Below are positions 1 to 8,053 of a DNA stretch of 27,643 nt, in pieces. The notes under the pieces were generated by a model. It saw only the letters and a list, made by a program, of their open reading frames with translations, had not been told where the DNA came from and did no database searches. Source of the DNA: DAOVQB01 sp023128935 (lineage in GTDB: Bacteria; Eisenbacteria; RBG-16-71-46; CAIMUX01; WJJG01); NCBI GenBank assembly GCA_030628905.1, contig DAOVQB010000036.1:1-27643 (forward strand), written 5' to 3'. Made by a program: the position numbers and the translations under genes. Position 1 is the first letter of the stretch, and every line of letters starts with the position of its first letter.

Positions 1-160
1 AGGGCTTGCGCAAGAATAAGTTCCCATTTTCGGCGAGGACTGGGCGTCGAGGACGAGGCGCGGCGACGAAGGCGTAGCTGGGACTACTCCAAGGAGCCGC
101 AACGAAGTCCCCGGCGTTCGGGACCGTCGTAAATGGGAAGTTATTCTTGCGCGAGCCCTT
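1..160. repeat. Palindromic (MITE/REP-like) element with 29-bp imperfect inverted repeats
   Basis: The arm at 1-29 (begins AGGGCTTGCGCAAG) is the reverse complement of the arm at 131-159 (ends CTTGCGCGAGCCCT) with 27 of 29 positions matching. The roughly 100-bp core has its own hairpin: GCGGC at 60-64 pairs with GCCGC at 96-100, and GTAG at 74-77 pairs with CTAC at 84-87. No protein is encoded. A whole-element fold is therefore likely in single-stranded DNA or RNA. The size and terminal inverted repeats fit a non-autonomous mobile or repetitive palindromic element, but copy number cannot be seen here and no family is recognised. The window begins exactly at the outer edge of the element, so a target-site duplication cannot be tested. 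Confidence 0.6.
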
Positions 161-166
161 AGTAGC

Positions 167-196
167 AGGCCCCCCGGCACCGCTGCCAGGGGGCCT
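167..196 (+). terminator. GC-rich hairpin between the palindromic element and the pilQ end
   Basis: AGGCCCCC at 167-174 pairs with GGGGGCCT at 189-196, and an inner GGCA/TGCC stem lies in the loop. On the plus strand it is followed by TTTCT-like bases, giving a weak intrinsic terminator shape. On the minus strand, in the direction of pilQ (stop about 70 bases away), no T-run follows. It could stop plus-strand transcription arriving from outside the window, or simply protect the 3' end of the pilQ mRNA. The role is uncertain. Confidence 0.4.
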
Positions 197-268
197 TTCT
201 CTATCACACGGCCAAGGGGTCTTAGCGCCGCCGTGCGAAGAGGCACTGCACCAGCCCTGCGATCCCTA

Positions 269-2731
269 TTACAGGCCGTTGGGCTTCACGATCCTCGGCG
301 TAACAAAGATCAGAAACTCCCGCTTCTCTTTCCGCACATCAGATGACTTAAAGAAGTCTCCAAGGATCGGAATCTCTCTCAGGTACGGAACCCCGCGCTC
401 ATATTTCGTCAGCTGCGTACGGATCAAACCAGCGATAACCGCGGTTTCGCCTTCCTTCACCATCACCCGCGTGTCGGCCTCAACAGTCGTGAAGATAACT
501 CCACCAGCGACGGTCGACTGCGAGGAGAGATCGCTCACTTCCGGATGCAGGTCCATGGTGATCTGCTCGGCAGAGTTCACATAGGGCGTAACTTCCAGAG
601 TGATCCCTACCTTCTTTAGTTCCGTGATTGCATTGCCGGCCTCATCCATGGTGATGAGCGGCACCTCCTTGCCCACCAGGATGCGTGCCCGCCTGTTGTT
701 CACGGTCGTAATCCTGGGTGTCGAGATGAGCTCGGCTTGATTATTCGCGACGAGTGCCTGGATCTTGGCTCTGACTTCGCCAAAGTTGCGAATCACGCCA
801 ACCTCGATCTCAGAGGCCGCATCGATCACATCGTCAGCATCGACCACTCCAAAGCCCGAGACATTCGCCGTCGGTGAGTGCGCGTTGTATACTCCCCATT
901 TGATCCCCAGCTGCCGCGATTCGGTTGCATCGATATCGACGATCTCCGCCGTTATCTCCACCTGGAGGGTTTGGGAATCCAGTTCGCGAAGCATGTCCTC
1001 GAGCAGATCGAGCCGCGGTGCAATGTCGGTTAGGATGATCGAATTGGTGCGATTATCAATTTCCACCCGACCCCGATTACTACGCATCGTCCCTACCACA
1101 GACTGCAACTCGCTTGCCTGCGCATAGCGCAGGGATACTATGCGAGTCTCCAGCGGCATGAAATCCTCCTGCCTCCGCTCGGCCGAGTCGTGCGCCAGGT
1201 TTTCGTCCTGCGAAGTCTTAATCGTCGCCACCCGAATCACCGACCCGTAGTCCATGGCAATGAGCCCCATGGTGCGGCAGACCGTCTCGAGCATTTCACG
1301 CCAGGGCAGGTCAAGGGCCCGCAGCGTGATTTCGCCATCCACATTGTTATCAGCCACAATATTGGTGCCGGAATACTCAGCGATCGAAAGCAATACCGTG
1401 TGAATCTTCGCATTTTGGACATCCAGTGACATCGGCAACAGATGGTTCGCCGAAGCTGATCGGGGAAAATCCGGATCTGTCTCACCTAGCTGAGGCGCCA
1501 TGTCATGCTGCTGGATAATTGTGGACCAATCCTGCGCGGCGCGCTCGACCGCCGCTGGCTGACATCTCTCAATCAGCTTCGAGAAGGGATCATACCTCTC
1601 TTCTGGCGGCTCAGGCTCCTCCACCACATCCTCGGGGATGGCGCTCACTGCATGCGCAGCGGTGTTCTCGTCCCGGGATGCAAGGCGGATCATGCCCTCG
1701 GGTTCGGGAACACTGTGCGTTTCTGGAACAGTGTGCATTTCGGGAACGCTGTGGGCTTCTGGAACGCTGTGGGCTTCGGGAACGCTGTGGGCTTCCGGCT
1801 CAGTGACACTCTCAATCTCGTGTTCAACCTCGTGTTCAACGGTGCCTGGGCTCCCAGGGACGCTCTCGGCCTCAAGAGCGGGCGGACTCGCGACCACCTG
1901 CTCCTCAGCCCAGGAAGCGGTTGCATCCCGGCTGGCAGGCACCTCGTTCAGCTCTGATGTCGCGAGCACTAGGGCCCCTCCCCAGGGCGCAGGACAATCC
2001 TCGCCAAGGGCGCTCCACTCGCCGGATCCTACATCGGCGGTCCAGAAAGCTTCGGTCGATGCAACCCAATCATCGGCCCTCGGTTCCCACGCCCGATGCG
2101 TTGACTGTTCCTCTGGCAGCTCTGGCATCGGCACGAGTAGCGACCTCCAGGTCAGCGCGGATGGTTCCGGATCTGCCTTGGGGTGCGTCGTCACCGGCAC
2201 TTGCCCTGCAGACTCCGGCTCGTGTCGGACCGCGGGCTTGGGTTCGCTCTGGAGCGCCGGCTCGAGTTCGATTCGAGTCACCGGGGCGGATTCGCTTTGG
2301 GCTGCCGGGTTCGCCTTTACCCAAATGACAGCTCCACTTGCGCCACTGTCCAGCTGTACTTGCGGCATCGTGCACGTCTCAATCACATAGCGCACAATTG
2401 GCTCTTGCTCATCGTCCTTCCAAAGCGAATAGCGAACGTCCCGGACCAGTTCATTCCCCCCCGGCACTGCCACCGACACCGGCTCACGGATCCCGGGCAG
2501 GTCGATCACCACGCGGCACGGATCCTTCAGCGTAAAGATGTTGCAGGTCAACTTCTGCTCAGCGGTTAGATGCAACGCAACCCCTCCCGCGCTCACCTCC
2601 AGCCTTGCGTCCGTCAACCGGCCGATCACAGGCTCTTCGCCTTCGGGTTCATTGAGGGCAGCTGTTACACCAGCGCCACTGCCCCAAAGCAGGGCAAGCA
2701 TCCATAACCACATCCCGGCTCTAGCGCTCAT
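269..2731 (-). CDS. pilQ: Type IV pilus secretin PilQ
   Basis: This is the outer-membrane secretin through which the type IV pilus passes (about 820 aa). An N-terminal signal peptide (WLWMLALLWGSG) is followed by one AMIN peptidoglycan-binding domain (about 34-140) and a very long acidic, proline-rich linker (about 140-430). Next come an STN-type secretin N0 domain (about 431-503), a secretin N1 domain (about 528-585) and the C-terminal secretin barrel (about 595-815) with the family-typical VPLI, ETAVIAGLI, VPYLREIPILGDFF and FLIFVTPRIV motifs. The linker holds five tandem hexapeptides of EAHSVP type. ATG at 2731 was chosen because GGAGG lies 6 bases upstream. That start overlaps the pilP end by 11 bases, fitting translational coupling. 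It is the last gene of pilMNOPQ. A longer GTG start at 2746 is possible but has no ribosome site. Confidence 0.95.
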   Translation of the reverse strand: MSARAGMWLWMLALLWGSGAGVTAALNEPEGEEPVIGRLTDARLEVSAGGVALHLTAEQKLTCNIFTLKDPCRVVIDLPGIREPVSVAVPGGNELVRDVRYSLWKDDEQEPIVRYVIETCTMPQVQLDSGASGAVIWVKANPAAQSESAPVTRIELEPALQSEPKPAVRHEPESAGQVPVTTHPKADPEPSALTWRSLLVPMPELPEEQSTHRAWEPRADDWVASTEAFWTADVGSGEWSALGEDCPAPWGGALVLATSELNEVPASRDATASWAEEQVVASPPALEAESVPGSPGTVEHEVEHEIESVTEPEAHSVPEAHSVPEAHSVPEMHTVPETHSVPEPEGMIRLASRDENTAAHAVSAIPEDVVEEPEPPEERYDPFSKLIERCQPAAVERAAQDWSTIIQQHDMAPQLGETDPDFPRSASANHLLPMSLDVQNAKIHTVLLSIAEYSGTNIVADNNVDGEITLRALDLPWREMLETVCRTMGLIAMDYGSVIRVATIKTSQDENLAHDSAERRQEDFMPLETRIVSLRYAQASELQSVVGTMRSNRGRVEIDNRTNSIILTDIAPRLDLLEDMLRELDSQTLQVEITAEIVDIDATESRQLGIKWGVYNAHSPTANVSGFGVVDADDVIDAASEIEVGVIRNFGEVRAKIQALVANNQAELISTPRITTVNNRRARILVGKEVPLITMDEAGNAITELKKVGITLEVTPYVNSAEQITMDLHPEVSDLSSQSTVAGGVIFTTVEADTRVMVKEGETAVIAGLIRTQLTKYERGVPYLREIPILGDFFKSSDVRKEKREFLIFVTPRIVKPNGL
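1706..1795 (-). repeat. 18-bp tandem repeat inside pilQ (five hexapeptide units)
   Basis: Five consecutive 18-bp units encode EAHSVP, EAHSVP, EAHSVP, EMHTVP and ETHSVP in the PilQ linker. The first three are almost identical at DNA level, which suggests recent slippage duplication. The unit length is a multiple of three, so gain or loss of units keeps the reading frame and changes only linker length. Confidence 0.85.
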
Positions 2732-3221
2732 CTTTATCCTCCACACCCGATACGATCGGCAAAGTCAGAATCCTTACCACGCCATAGTAGCTATATCGCA
2801 CCCTCAGGCCATCGGGGAACACGTCTATAACGCGGCCGTAGCGGATCGCATCGCCCTTCCTGAGGATCATATTCCGTCCCCGGCATGTCTCGATCAATGC
2901 AAAACGGTCCTTCTCGCCCCATAGGATGCCGACCACGATCAGATCCTCCACGCCGGGGAGACCATCTCCTACGGGACCCCCCTCACTCGCCATGAGTGAT
3001 CGAAATGGATCGCGCGCACCCGCACTTTGATACAGGTAGGGCTCTGCTGACAGGAAATCGTCCAGTACTTCTCCAACATCGAGAAGTAGGGAATCCCTCC
3101 TCGCCGGGGGCGTATTCTCTGCAGCCAAGGCCTGCCCCTCCAAAACCAGGCCTGCTCCCCCTCCCCAAGGCAACATCCCGAGCGCGAACAGCGCTGCACA
3201 CAGCATCACCTGACGCTTCAT
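2721..3221 (-). CDS. pilP: Type IV pilus inner-membrane/periplasmic protein PilP
   Basis: PilP links the PilN/PilO heterodimer to the N0 domain of PilQ. The 166-aa product has a signal sequence (about 1-34, probable cleavage after AQALA-like GQALA) and a disordered stretch with the conserved YxxxGARDPFRSL segment. A C-terminal small beta domain (about 90-160) carries GVEDLIVVGILWGEKDRFALIE and MILRKGDAIRYGRV. ATG at 3221 overlaps the pilO stop in an ATGA arrangement and has GGAGGGAG upstream. An upstream in-frame extension was rejected because it would run deep into pilO. PilP proteins are usually lipoproteins, but no lipobox cysteine is visible here: the only early Cys follows VML. Confidence 0.9.
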   Translation of the reverse strand: MKRQVMLCAALFALGMLPWGGGAGLVLEGQALAAENTPPARRDSLLLDVGEVLDDFLSAEPYLYQSAGARDPFRSLMASEGGPVGDGLPGVEDLIVVGILWGEKDRFALIETCRGRNMILRKGDAIRYGRVIDVFPDGLRVRYSYYGVVRILTLPIVSGVEDKDER

Positions 3222-3904
3222 TCGTCGCTCCCTCCAGACGCGGCTGCCGCAGACCTGGTAGACCTGCTTGACACCAGCTTCCCGATTTTCTTGGCTCCGG
3301 CCACAACGCCACCAGATTCCCCACTGGGCGCAGCCGCCCCGGCCTGCAACGTGTAGGCCACCGCGGTAAAGTGAATCTCCGCGGCGTGGCAAGACTCCTT
3401 CTCGGGAGGGATCTGTTCGATTTCGATGTCGCGAGCATTCACGATGCGCGTCATTGAAGCCATTTCATTGAGGAACGCAGCTATCTCGTGGTACCCACCT
3501 TCCACCTTGATCTCTATCGGGTTCTCCGTGTAGAAGTCACCTGCCCTGTTAGGCAGCGGCTTGAAGAGCGTGAACTCCACACCACAACTCTGTCCCCTGA
3601 ACGAGATCTCCCGCAGAAGGGATGTAATCTGCTTCTGCCTCGGCAGTAGTTGGTTGGCTTCTTCCCACTTGGCTTGGAGGGCCTCATACTCGGCCTCCAG
3701 GTGTGGCAGGTTCTTGGCAGACTGGCGCGCCCGGTTGATCTCCAGACTCAGCGCTTCGTAGCGACCTTCTAGTTCGTTCAGTTCCTTTGCCTCGGCCTTG
3801 TAGGAGAAGGGCAGGAACGTCGTACCGAAGTGGATGTAGAGCACCGCGGCGATGCCGATGCCTGCAATGATCAGCTTCGCTGTTTTCGGATCGTTGATGT
3901 CCAT
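3218..3904 (-). CDS. pilO: Type IV pilus alignment protein PilO
   Basis: PilO is a bitopic inner-membrane protein that dimerises with PilN. The 228-aa product has a short cytoplasmic start (MDINDPKTAK), one transmembrane helix (LIIAGIGIAAVLYIHF) and a coiled-coil segment rich in E, L and R (about 35-95). A ferredoxin-like periplasmic domain contains LLREISFRGQSCGVEFTLFK and a PIEIKVEGGYHEIAAFLNEMA motif typical of the family. ATG at 3904 matches the usual PilO start and follows a G-rich site. An ATG five codons upstream (3919) is possible. The C-terminus has a low-complexity Ala/Ser/Gly tail, and the stop overlaps the pilP start. Confidence 0.92.
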   Translation of the reverse strand: MDINDPKTAKLIIAGIGIAAVLYIHFGTTFLPFSYKAEAKELNELEGRYEALSLEINRARQSAKNLPHLEAEYEALQAKWEEANQLLPRQKQITSLLREISFRGQSCGVEFTLFKPLPNRAGDFYTENPIEIKVEGGYHEIAAFLNEMASMTRIVNARDIEIEQIPPEKESCHAAEIHFTAVAYTLQAGAAAPSGESGGVVAGAKKIGKLVSSRSTRSAAAASGGSDE

Positions 3905-3948
3905 GCTTGGTGCCCCCATCCCAATATGTCGATTGACACAGCCGGGGT

Positions 3949-4515
3949 CTAGCGCGTGATGCCGGTCGTCAGCACGAATCGCACGAGCGGTCGCGCGATT
4001 TTTTCCTCAACAATGAGTTCCTTCTCTGCAACCGTCAGGTCTACGTCCCTGTAGAGATCCGTCCGCTCCAGACGGCTCATCAGATCCGCTACAACCAGAT
4101 TGGAGAATGTTAAACCCTCAATGGTCATCGCGCTGGGGCCGTTTTGTGTCACCTTGGTCAGCCAGAGGTGGTTTGGAACCTGTATGGATAGCTCATCAAG
4201 CAGCTGCACGGGTAGTGTGCGCGCACGGTTGAGATCGCGGACGAGGTTGAGCTTCAGGTTCAACTCCTCGCGCTTCTTGATGAGTTGGTTAATCTTTTCG
4301 ATCTGCGGTTTCAGCCGCTCGCTCTCCTGCTCTGCCAGGATAATGTCGGCCTTCAGCCCCTGGGTCTTTGCCACCTGCATCAAGTACAGGGATCCGATAG
4401 GCACAATCAAAGCCAGCACCACTCCAAGCGGCACTAGGAACTGCCTTCGCGGAATGGTGACGACCTGCCGCTCCGGGCTGCGCTCCTCCTTGGGTAGCAG
4501 ATTGACGCTGATCAC
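3949..4515 (-). CDS. pilN: Type IV pilus assembly protein PilN
   Basis: The 188-aa PilN begins with the conserved cytoplasmic peptide MISVNLLPKEE, which in characterised systems inserts into the groove of PilM. A transmembrane helix (FLVPLGVVLALIVPIGSLYLM), a coiled coil (about 50-90) and a periplasmic domain with LLDELSIQVPNHLWLTKVTQ follow. The start codon is GTG, two bases after the pilM stop, so translation is probably coupled. About 44 bases separate its stop from pilO. Length and architecture are normal for the family. Confidence 0.93.
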   Translation of the reverse strand: MISVNLLPKEERSPERQVVTIPRRQFLVPLGVVLALIVPIGSLYLMQVAKTQGLKADIILAEQESERLKPQIEKINQLIKKREELNLKLNLVRDLNRARTLPVQLLDELSIQVPNHLWLTKVTQNGPSAMTIEGLTFSNLVVADLMSRLERTDLYRDVDLTVAEKELIVEEKIARPLVRFVLTTGITR

Positions 4516-4517
4516 TC

Positions 4518-5594
4518 CTAAGCCGCCTTTCTGAGTGCAAGTCCGACTCCGACCGCAAGCTGTGGGGCAACCTCCAGCGGATCGTATCCCGCAAAGATCT
4601 CAGCGTCGTACTCGACACGCCTCAGCGGGTCGACAACCTCAACGGGAAGTGGTTGGATTGCAGAGAGGATTTCCACGACCCCTTTGAGTCGCCCGCCCCC
4701 TCCCGAAAGGAAGATCCTGTCCAACTGCTCGGCATCGCCTGAGGTCTTCAGGTAGGTTGCCGCCTTGTCGAGGCCATGTGTCAAATCCCTGCAGAAGCTC
4801 TCGATCAATGGCCTTACGTCGAGCTTCTCGTCCATCGACTCCAGCGCCCGGACCGCTTCTTCGCGACCCACCTGGGTCCTTTTCTGCACCGCACGAACCA
4901 TGTTATTGACACCCAGTGAAACATCCTGTGTGTACAAGGGAATGCCATCGCGCACGATGTTGACGTTCGTGATCTCCGCACCAATGTCAAGCAGGGCTGC
5001 AACCTCATCGGGCCGGAGGTCATGTGCCATCTCCACGACGTTCTGTACCGCGAAGGAGTTGACGTCCACCGCATCCGGGATAAGCCCCGCCTCTCGAATG
5101 ATGTCGGCAAGCCCGAGGATCAGATCCCGCTTCGCGGCCACGAGTAACACCTGCATCTGCTTCGGACCCATGTCTACAGGAAGGATTTCAAAGTCGAGAG
5201 AGACATCATTGATGTCGTAGGGGATGTGCTGCTCTGCTTCCCAGTAGATCGCTTCGGATGCGTGCTCTTCCTCCAGGTGTTCCATCACAATCTTTTTAAC
5301 AATCACACCGCGGCCGTGGATTCCCGCGATGACGCGCTTGCGTTTGATCCCGCGCGACTCGAAGAGATTCTGGATGGTCTCAATAACCACCTGGCGATCC
5401 ATGATCTCGCCGTCAACGATCGTCTCGGGCTCCAGCAGAGCCATGCCGAAATTGACTAGATGGATCACCTCGCCGCGACGTTCAATTTCGATCACCTTTA
5501 TGGCGCTGGCACCGATGTCTAGCCCGACTGTTGTTCTCTTCCTTTTCCCAAACACTCTCGTTTGCCCCCTGTGGCGCTTATTCGCCAGGTCCAT
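4518..5594 (-). CDS. pilM: Type IV pilus actin-like ATPase PilM
   Basis: PilM is a cytoplasmic actin/FtsA-like protein that binds ATP and the PilN N-terminus. The 358-aa product carries the phosphate-1 motif GLDIGASAIKVIEI near residue 25, a second ATP-binding segment ALLDIGAEITNVNIV in the middle, and the adenosine motif IFLSGGGGRLKGV near the C-terminus. It also has the PilM-typical region QVLLVAAKRDLILGLADIIREAGL. ATG at 5594 was preferred to an upstream GTG (5603) because AGGTGG lies about 5 bases before it. It heads the compact pilMNOPQ block, 88 bases after pilD. Confidence 0.94.
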   Translation of the reverse strand: MDLANKRHRGQTRVFGKRKRTTVGLDIGASAIKVIEIERRGEVIHLVNFGMALLEPETIVDGEIMDRQVVIETIQNLFESRGIKRKRVIAGIHGRGVIVKKIVMEHLEEEHASEAIYWEAEQHIPYDINDVSLDFEILPVDMGPKQMQVLLVAAKRDLILGLADIIREAGLIPDAVDVNSFAVQNVVEMAHDLRPDEVAALLDIGAEITNVNIVRDGIPLYTQDVSLGVNNMVRAVQKRTQVGREEAVRALESMDEKLDVRPLIESFCRDLTHGLDKAATYLKTSGDAEQLDRIFLSGGGGRLKGVVEILSAIQPLPVEVVDPLRRVEYDAEIFAGYDPLEVAPQLAVGVGLALRKAA

Positions 5595-5682
5595 CCATCC
5601 CACCTGGCCGATGCGACCCCTCAGCCTTCCATGGAGAGGTATCGACTCACCCCGACAGGAACCTGAGGGATCGCCGGTTTCT

Positions 5683-6486
5683 CTAACCTAGGAAAAGCGA
5701 GAGGTAGGCAGTCCACAGAAGCTGGCCGCCGAAGAGCACTACCCATGCTGCGGGGGCCAGGAAGGTTCCGAAGGGCAGCGCGGTGAGCCTGGTACCCTTC
5801 CCCCGCAGAACGAGCCCTCCACCAACAAGCGAGCCAACGAGCGATCCGAGCAGCAGCGTGCCCAGCGCCCCTTGCCAGCCCAGATAGGCCCCCACCATGG
5901 CCATCAGCTTGACATCCCCCATCCCCAGGCCCTCGCGCCCGGTCACCCATTGGTAGACCAGAGCAATCAGCAGAAGCCCGCCCCCGCCCGCAACGACGCC
6001 CAGTAGGGCATCCCTGAGGGGAAAGGCGCCCATGAGTGCCCACAGTAGGCCGATCAACGTGCCAGGCAGGGTGATCCAGTCGGGGATGATCCGGAAGTCC
6101 AGATCGATGAAGACAACTGCCAGAAGAGCCAGCGCAAATAGCATCCACACCAAGCTTGTTTCCGGCGAGGGGGCCAGACGTACAGCCAGCAGAGTGAGCA
6201 GGCCCCCAAGCAGTTCCACGATCGGGTAGCGGAGGGGAATGCGGCCTTGGCATCCCCGGCAACGCGCCCGGAGCAGCAGGTAGCTCAACACGGGGATGTT
6301 CTCATGGGGACGGATCCGCCGCCCGCAAGCAGGACAGCAAGACCGCGGGCGGATGACCGACAGCTTCCGCGGAAGCCGGTATATGACGACATTGATAAAG
6401 CTGCCCAAGGCCAGGCCCACGATCAGCGCCGCCACACCGCCTGCCGGGCTATGTCGCAACCAAGCGAAGACTGCATCCCAGTCCAT
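5683..6486 (-). CDS. pilD: Prepilin leader peptidase / N-methyltransferase PilD
   Basis: PilD is a polytopic inner-membrane aspartic protease that cuts type IV prepilin leaders and methylates the new N-terminus. The 267-aa protein starts with GSFINVVIYRLP. It carries two CxxC pairs (C51/C54 and C76/C79) in the methyltransferase-associated cytoplasmic loop. The catalytic aspartates appear in FIDLDFRIIPD (about 128-130) and in the GxGD motif GMGDVKL (D191). About seven hydrophobic helices follow. ATG at 6486 puts the first helix at the family-standard position and has GGAGG 11 bases upstream. An in-frame ATG just after the preceding stop (6579) would add 31 unconserved residues. It should process both pilins encoded upstream. 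Confidence 0.93.
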   Translation of the reverse strand: MDWDAVFAWLRHSPAGGVAALIVGLALGSFINVVIYRLPRKLSVIRPRSCCPACGRRIRPHENIPVLSYLLLRARCRGCQGRIPLRYPIVELLGGLLTLLAVRLAPSPETSLVWMLFALALLAVVFIDLDFRIIPDWITLPGTLIGLLWALMGAFPLRDALLGVVAGGGGLLLIALVYQWVTGREGLGMGDVKLMAMVGAYLGWQGALGTLLLGSLVGSLVGGGLVLRGKGTRLTALPFGTFLAPAAWVVLFGGQLLWTAYLSLFLG

Positions 6487-6581
6487 GTGCCTTGGGTCCT
6501 CCAGCTCTCTAGCCCGCCGTCCTGTCACGCTGCGGCAGCAACCAGCCCATGGGACAGCCACGGCGGCCGCAACGGCCATGC

Positions 6582-7238
6582 TCACGAATCCGCCAATGAC
6601 TCCAGCCGCTCCTCGGCCATCCGCCGGATCTCCTGATTGTCGCTCTGGGTGGCAATGATCTCCCACAGCTTCCGGGCCGTCTCTTCGTCGCCGGTCTTTT
6701 CGTAGGCCGCAGCGGCAAACCGGCGAGCGTACTCCGGGGCCCCTGGCAGCTCGGCTGCGGCGGCAAAGGCAGCTGCAGCGGCTTCCCATCTGCGCATGAA
6801 GATATAGTGGTAGAACCCCAGCTCGAAGTTGAGGAACCAGGACTCCGGGTTGCGCGCGACGCCTTCTTTGAGCATGCGGGCCCCATCGTCCAGAAGATGG
6901 GCCTCGGCTAGGACGAGAGCGCCAAAAAGATACGCATTCTCGAAGGCGGTGTCCGCTTCCGTGATGACGGAGAAAAGGTGGGGCGCCATCTCATAGCGGC
7001 GATCCGTCATCCGATGCTTGCCATAGTACTGGATGGCCGCCAGCCATCCGAGATCGGCCACCAGGTGCCGGTGGCCGAGGCTCATCTCCCGCAGGAACCG
7101 GCCTGAGGGAAAGAGGGTCATCTCGGTTTCGTCCCTCACCCGAGACTTGCTCGCTGCAAATTCCGCCCGCACAACCGCAGCCAGTACGATGGATAGGCAT
7201 GCGCCCAGCGCCAACACCAATGTACCAGAAGCCTTCAC
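6582..7238 (-). CDS. TPR-like protein with N-terminal membrane anchor, between ABC permease and pilD
   Basis: The 218-aa product has an uncleaved or cleaved hydrophobic N-terminus (GTLVLALGACLSIVLAAVV), then helical pairs resembling tetratricopeptide repeats. Examples are the segments FENAYLFGALVLAEAHLLDDGARMLKEG and FLNFELGFYHYIFMRRWEAAAAAF. It probably acts as a periplasm-facing or membrane-tethered scaffold. The start is GTG with AGGTGAGG upstream. It lies 29 bases after the permease, in one apparent operon with the ABC pair and pilD. In M. xanthus the equivalent block (pilGHI) has an accessory factor beside an ABC transporter, but homology to PilG cannot be claimed from sequence reading alone. 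Confidence 0.8.
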   Translation of the reverse strand: MKASGTLVLALGACLSIVLAAVVRAEFAASKSRVRDETEMTLFPSGRFLREMSLGHRHLVADLGWLAAIQYYGKHRMTDRRYEMAPHLFSVITEADTAFENAYLFGALVLAEAHLLDDGARMLKEGVARNPESWFLNFELGFYHYIFMRRWEAAAAAFAAAAELPGAPEYARRFAAAAYEKTGDEETARKLWEIIATQSDNQEIRRMAEERLESLADS

Positions 7239-7267
7239 CCCTCACCTGCCTCCTGGCTGCTCTCTCG

Positions 7268-8041
7268 CTAGGAAAACTCCCGGGACCGCAAGATCAACAC
7301 GGAGAGCAACAGCACCCCCACCGAGTAGATGACCGCATACGAGGTAGCCCACAGCAGTTGCCCGCCGTCAACTGGGAGCCCATGCACGACCTCCAATGTA
7401 TAGCTGTAGAGATCCAGGCGTGGCAATACGTAGAATATGGCCTCGAGCATCTTGGCCGCGCAGGCGTTCGGAAGTAACTGGGCCATCTCGATCAGGCTCC
7501 CGGATAGATGCCCCGCCACAAAGAGCCCCATGAGAAAAAAGGTCGATAGCACGGGGCTAGTGAAAGCCGTCAGGAACATCGCCAAGGCCGCCATGATCAG
7601 CAACTCGAGGAACGCATAATACCCGGCCACGGCCAGCGTCGCGTCAAACTCGTATCCGGAGGTCAGCAAGATGCCCGCCAGCATAAGCAACATGGCGATC
7701 AGACTCACCGCCACGACCGTCACTAGTCCCAGGAACTTGCCCAGGACAAACTCGCTCCTGCGGATCGGTTTTGAGAGCAGCACTAGGATCGTCTTGCAAT
7801 CGATCTCTTTGTGTACCATCCGGGTTCCGAGGAGTGCCACGAGAAGAAACCCAAAAAACCCAACACTCGCCAGGCCCACATCCAGGGTCACGCGGCGGCC
7901 CTCGCCAAGCGCCAGCGGGCTCAGCAGGCGGGCAGCTACCAGGATCACGACGAGGAACAGTCCCAGGACGACGAACGCACGTTCCCTGAGTGCATCGATA
8001 AATGTGTGACGGGCTAGCGACATGACAGGGACAATGGTCAT
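7268..8041 (-). CDS. pilI: ABC exporter permease of the pil cluster (PilI-like)
   Basis: The 257-aa integral membrane protein has about six hydrophobic helices (for example FVVLGLFLVVILVAARLL, GFFGFLLVALLGTRMV, LLIMAALAMFLTAF and AVIYSVGVLLLSVLIL). The HKEIDCKTILVLLSKPIRRSEFVLGKFLG stretch is typical of ABC-2 type permeases. It pairs with the ATPase gene immediately upstream. ATG at 8041 is chosen because GGTGGGAG precedes it by 5 bases; a GTG at 8053 directly after the ATPase stop is the alternative. The symbol follows position and family relative to M. xanthus pilI, a permease of an ABC transporter required for pilus formation. The substrate is unknown. Confidence 0.85.
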   Translation of the reverse strand: MTIVPVMSLARHTFIDALRERAFVVLGLFLVVILVAARLLSPLALGEGRRVTLDVGLASVGFFGFLLVALLGTRMVHKEIDCKTILVLLSKPIRRSEFVLGKFLGLVTVVAVSLIAMLLMLAGILLTSGYEFDATLAVAGYYAFLELLIMAALAMFLTAFTSPVLSTFFLMGLFVAGHLSGSLIEMAQLLPNACAAKMLEAIFYVLPRLDLYSYTLEVVHGLPVDGGQLLWATSYAVIYSVGVLLLSVLILRSREFS

Positions 8042-8053
8042 CGGTACTCCCAC

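Noticed and set aside
147..584. Plus-strand frame crossing the palindromic element and the pilQ end
   Set aside because: It has no ribosome site, is antisense to the conserved secretin C-terminus and contains no domain.
1706..1795. Regular short repeats as a CRISPR array
   Set aside because: Units are directly adjacent with no spacers and encode an in-frame peptide repeat.
1638..2390. 250-codon plus-strand open frame with Ser/Gly/Thr repeats
   Set aside because: It is antisense to the repetitive pilQ linker; the apparent SGTLWA repeats are the reverse reading of the EAHSVP units.
2721..3392. Longer 223-aa version of PilP
   Set aside because: The added N-terminal part is an alternative frame of pilO; the ATGA overlap and ribosome site favour the start at 3221.
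5621..6262. 213-codon minus-strand frame overlapping pilD
   Set aside because: It is another frame of pilD, whose catalytic and cysteine motifs establish the true frame.
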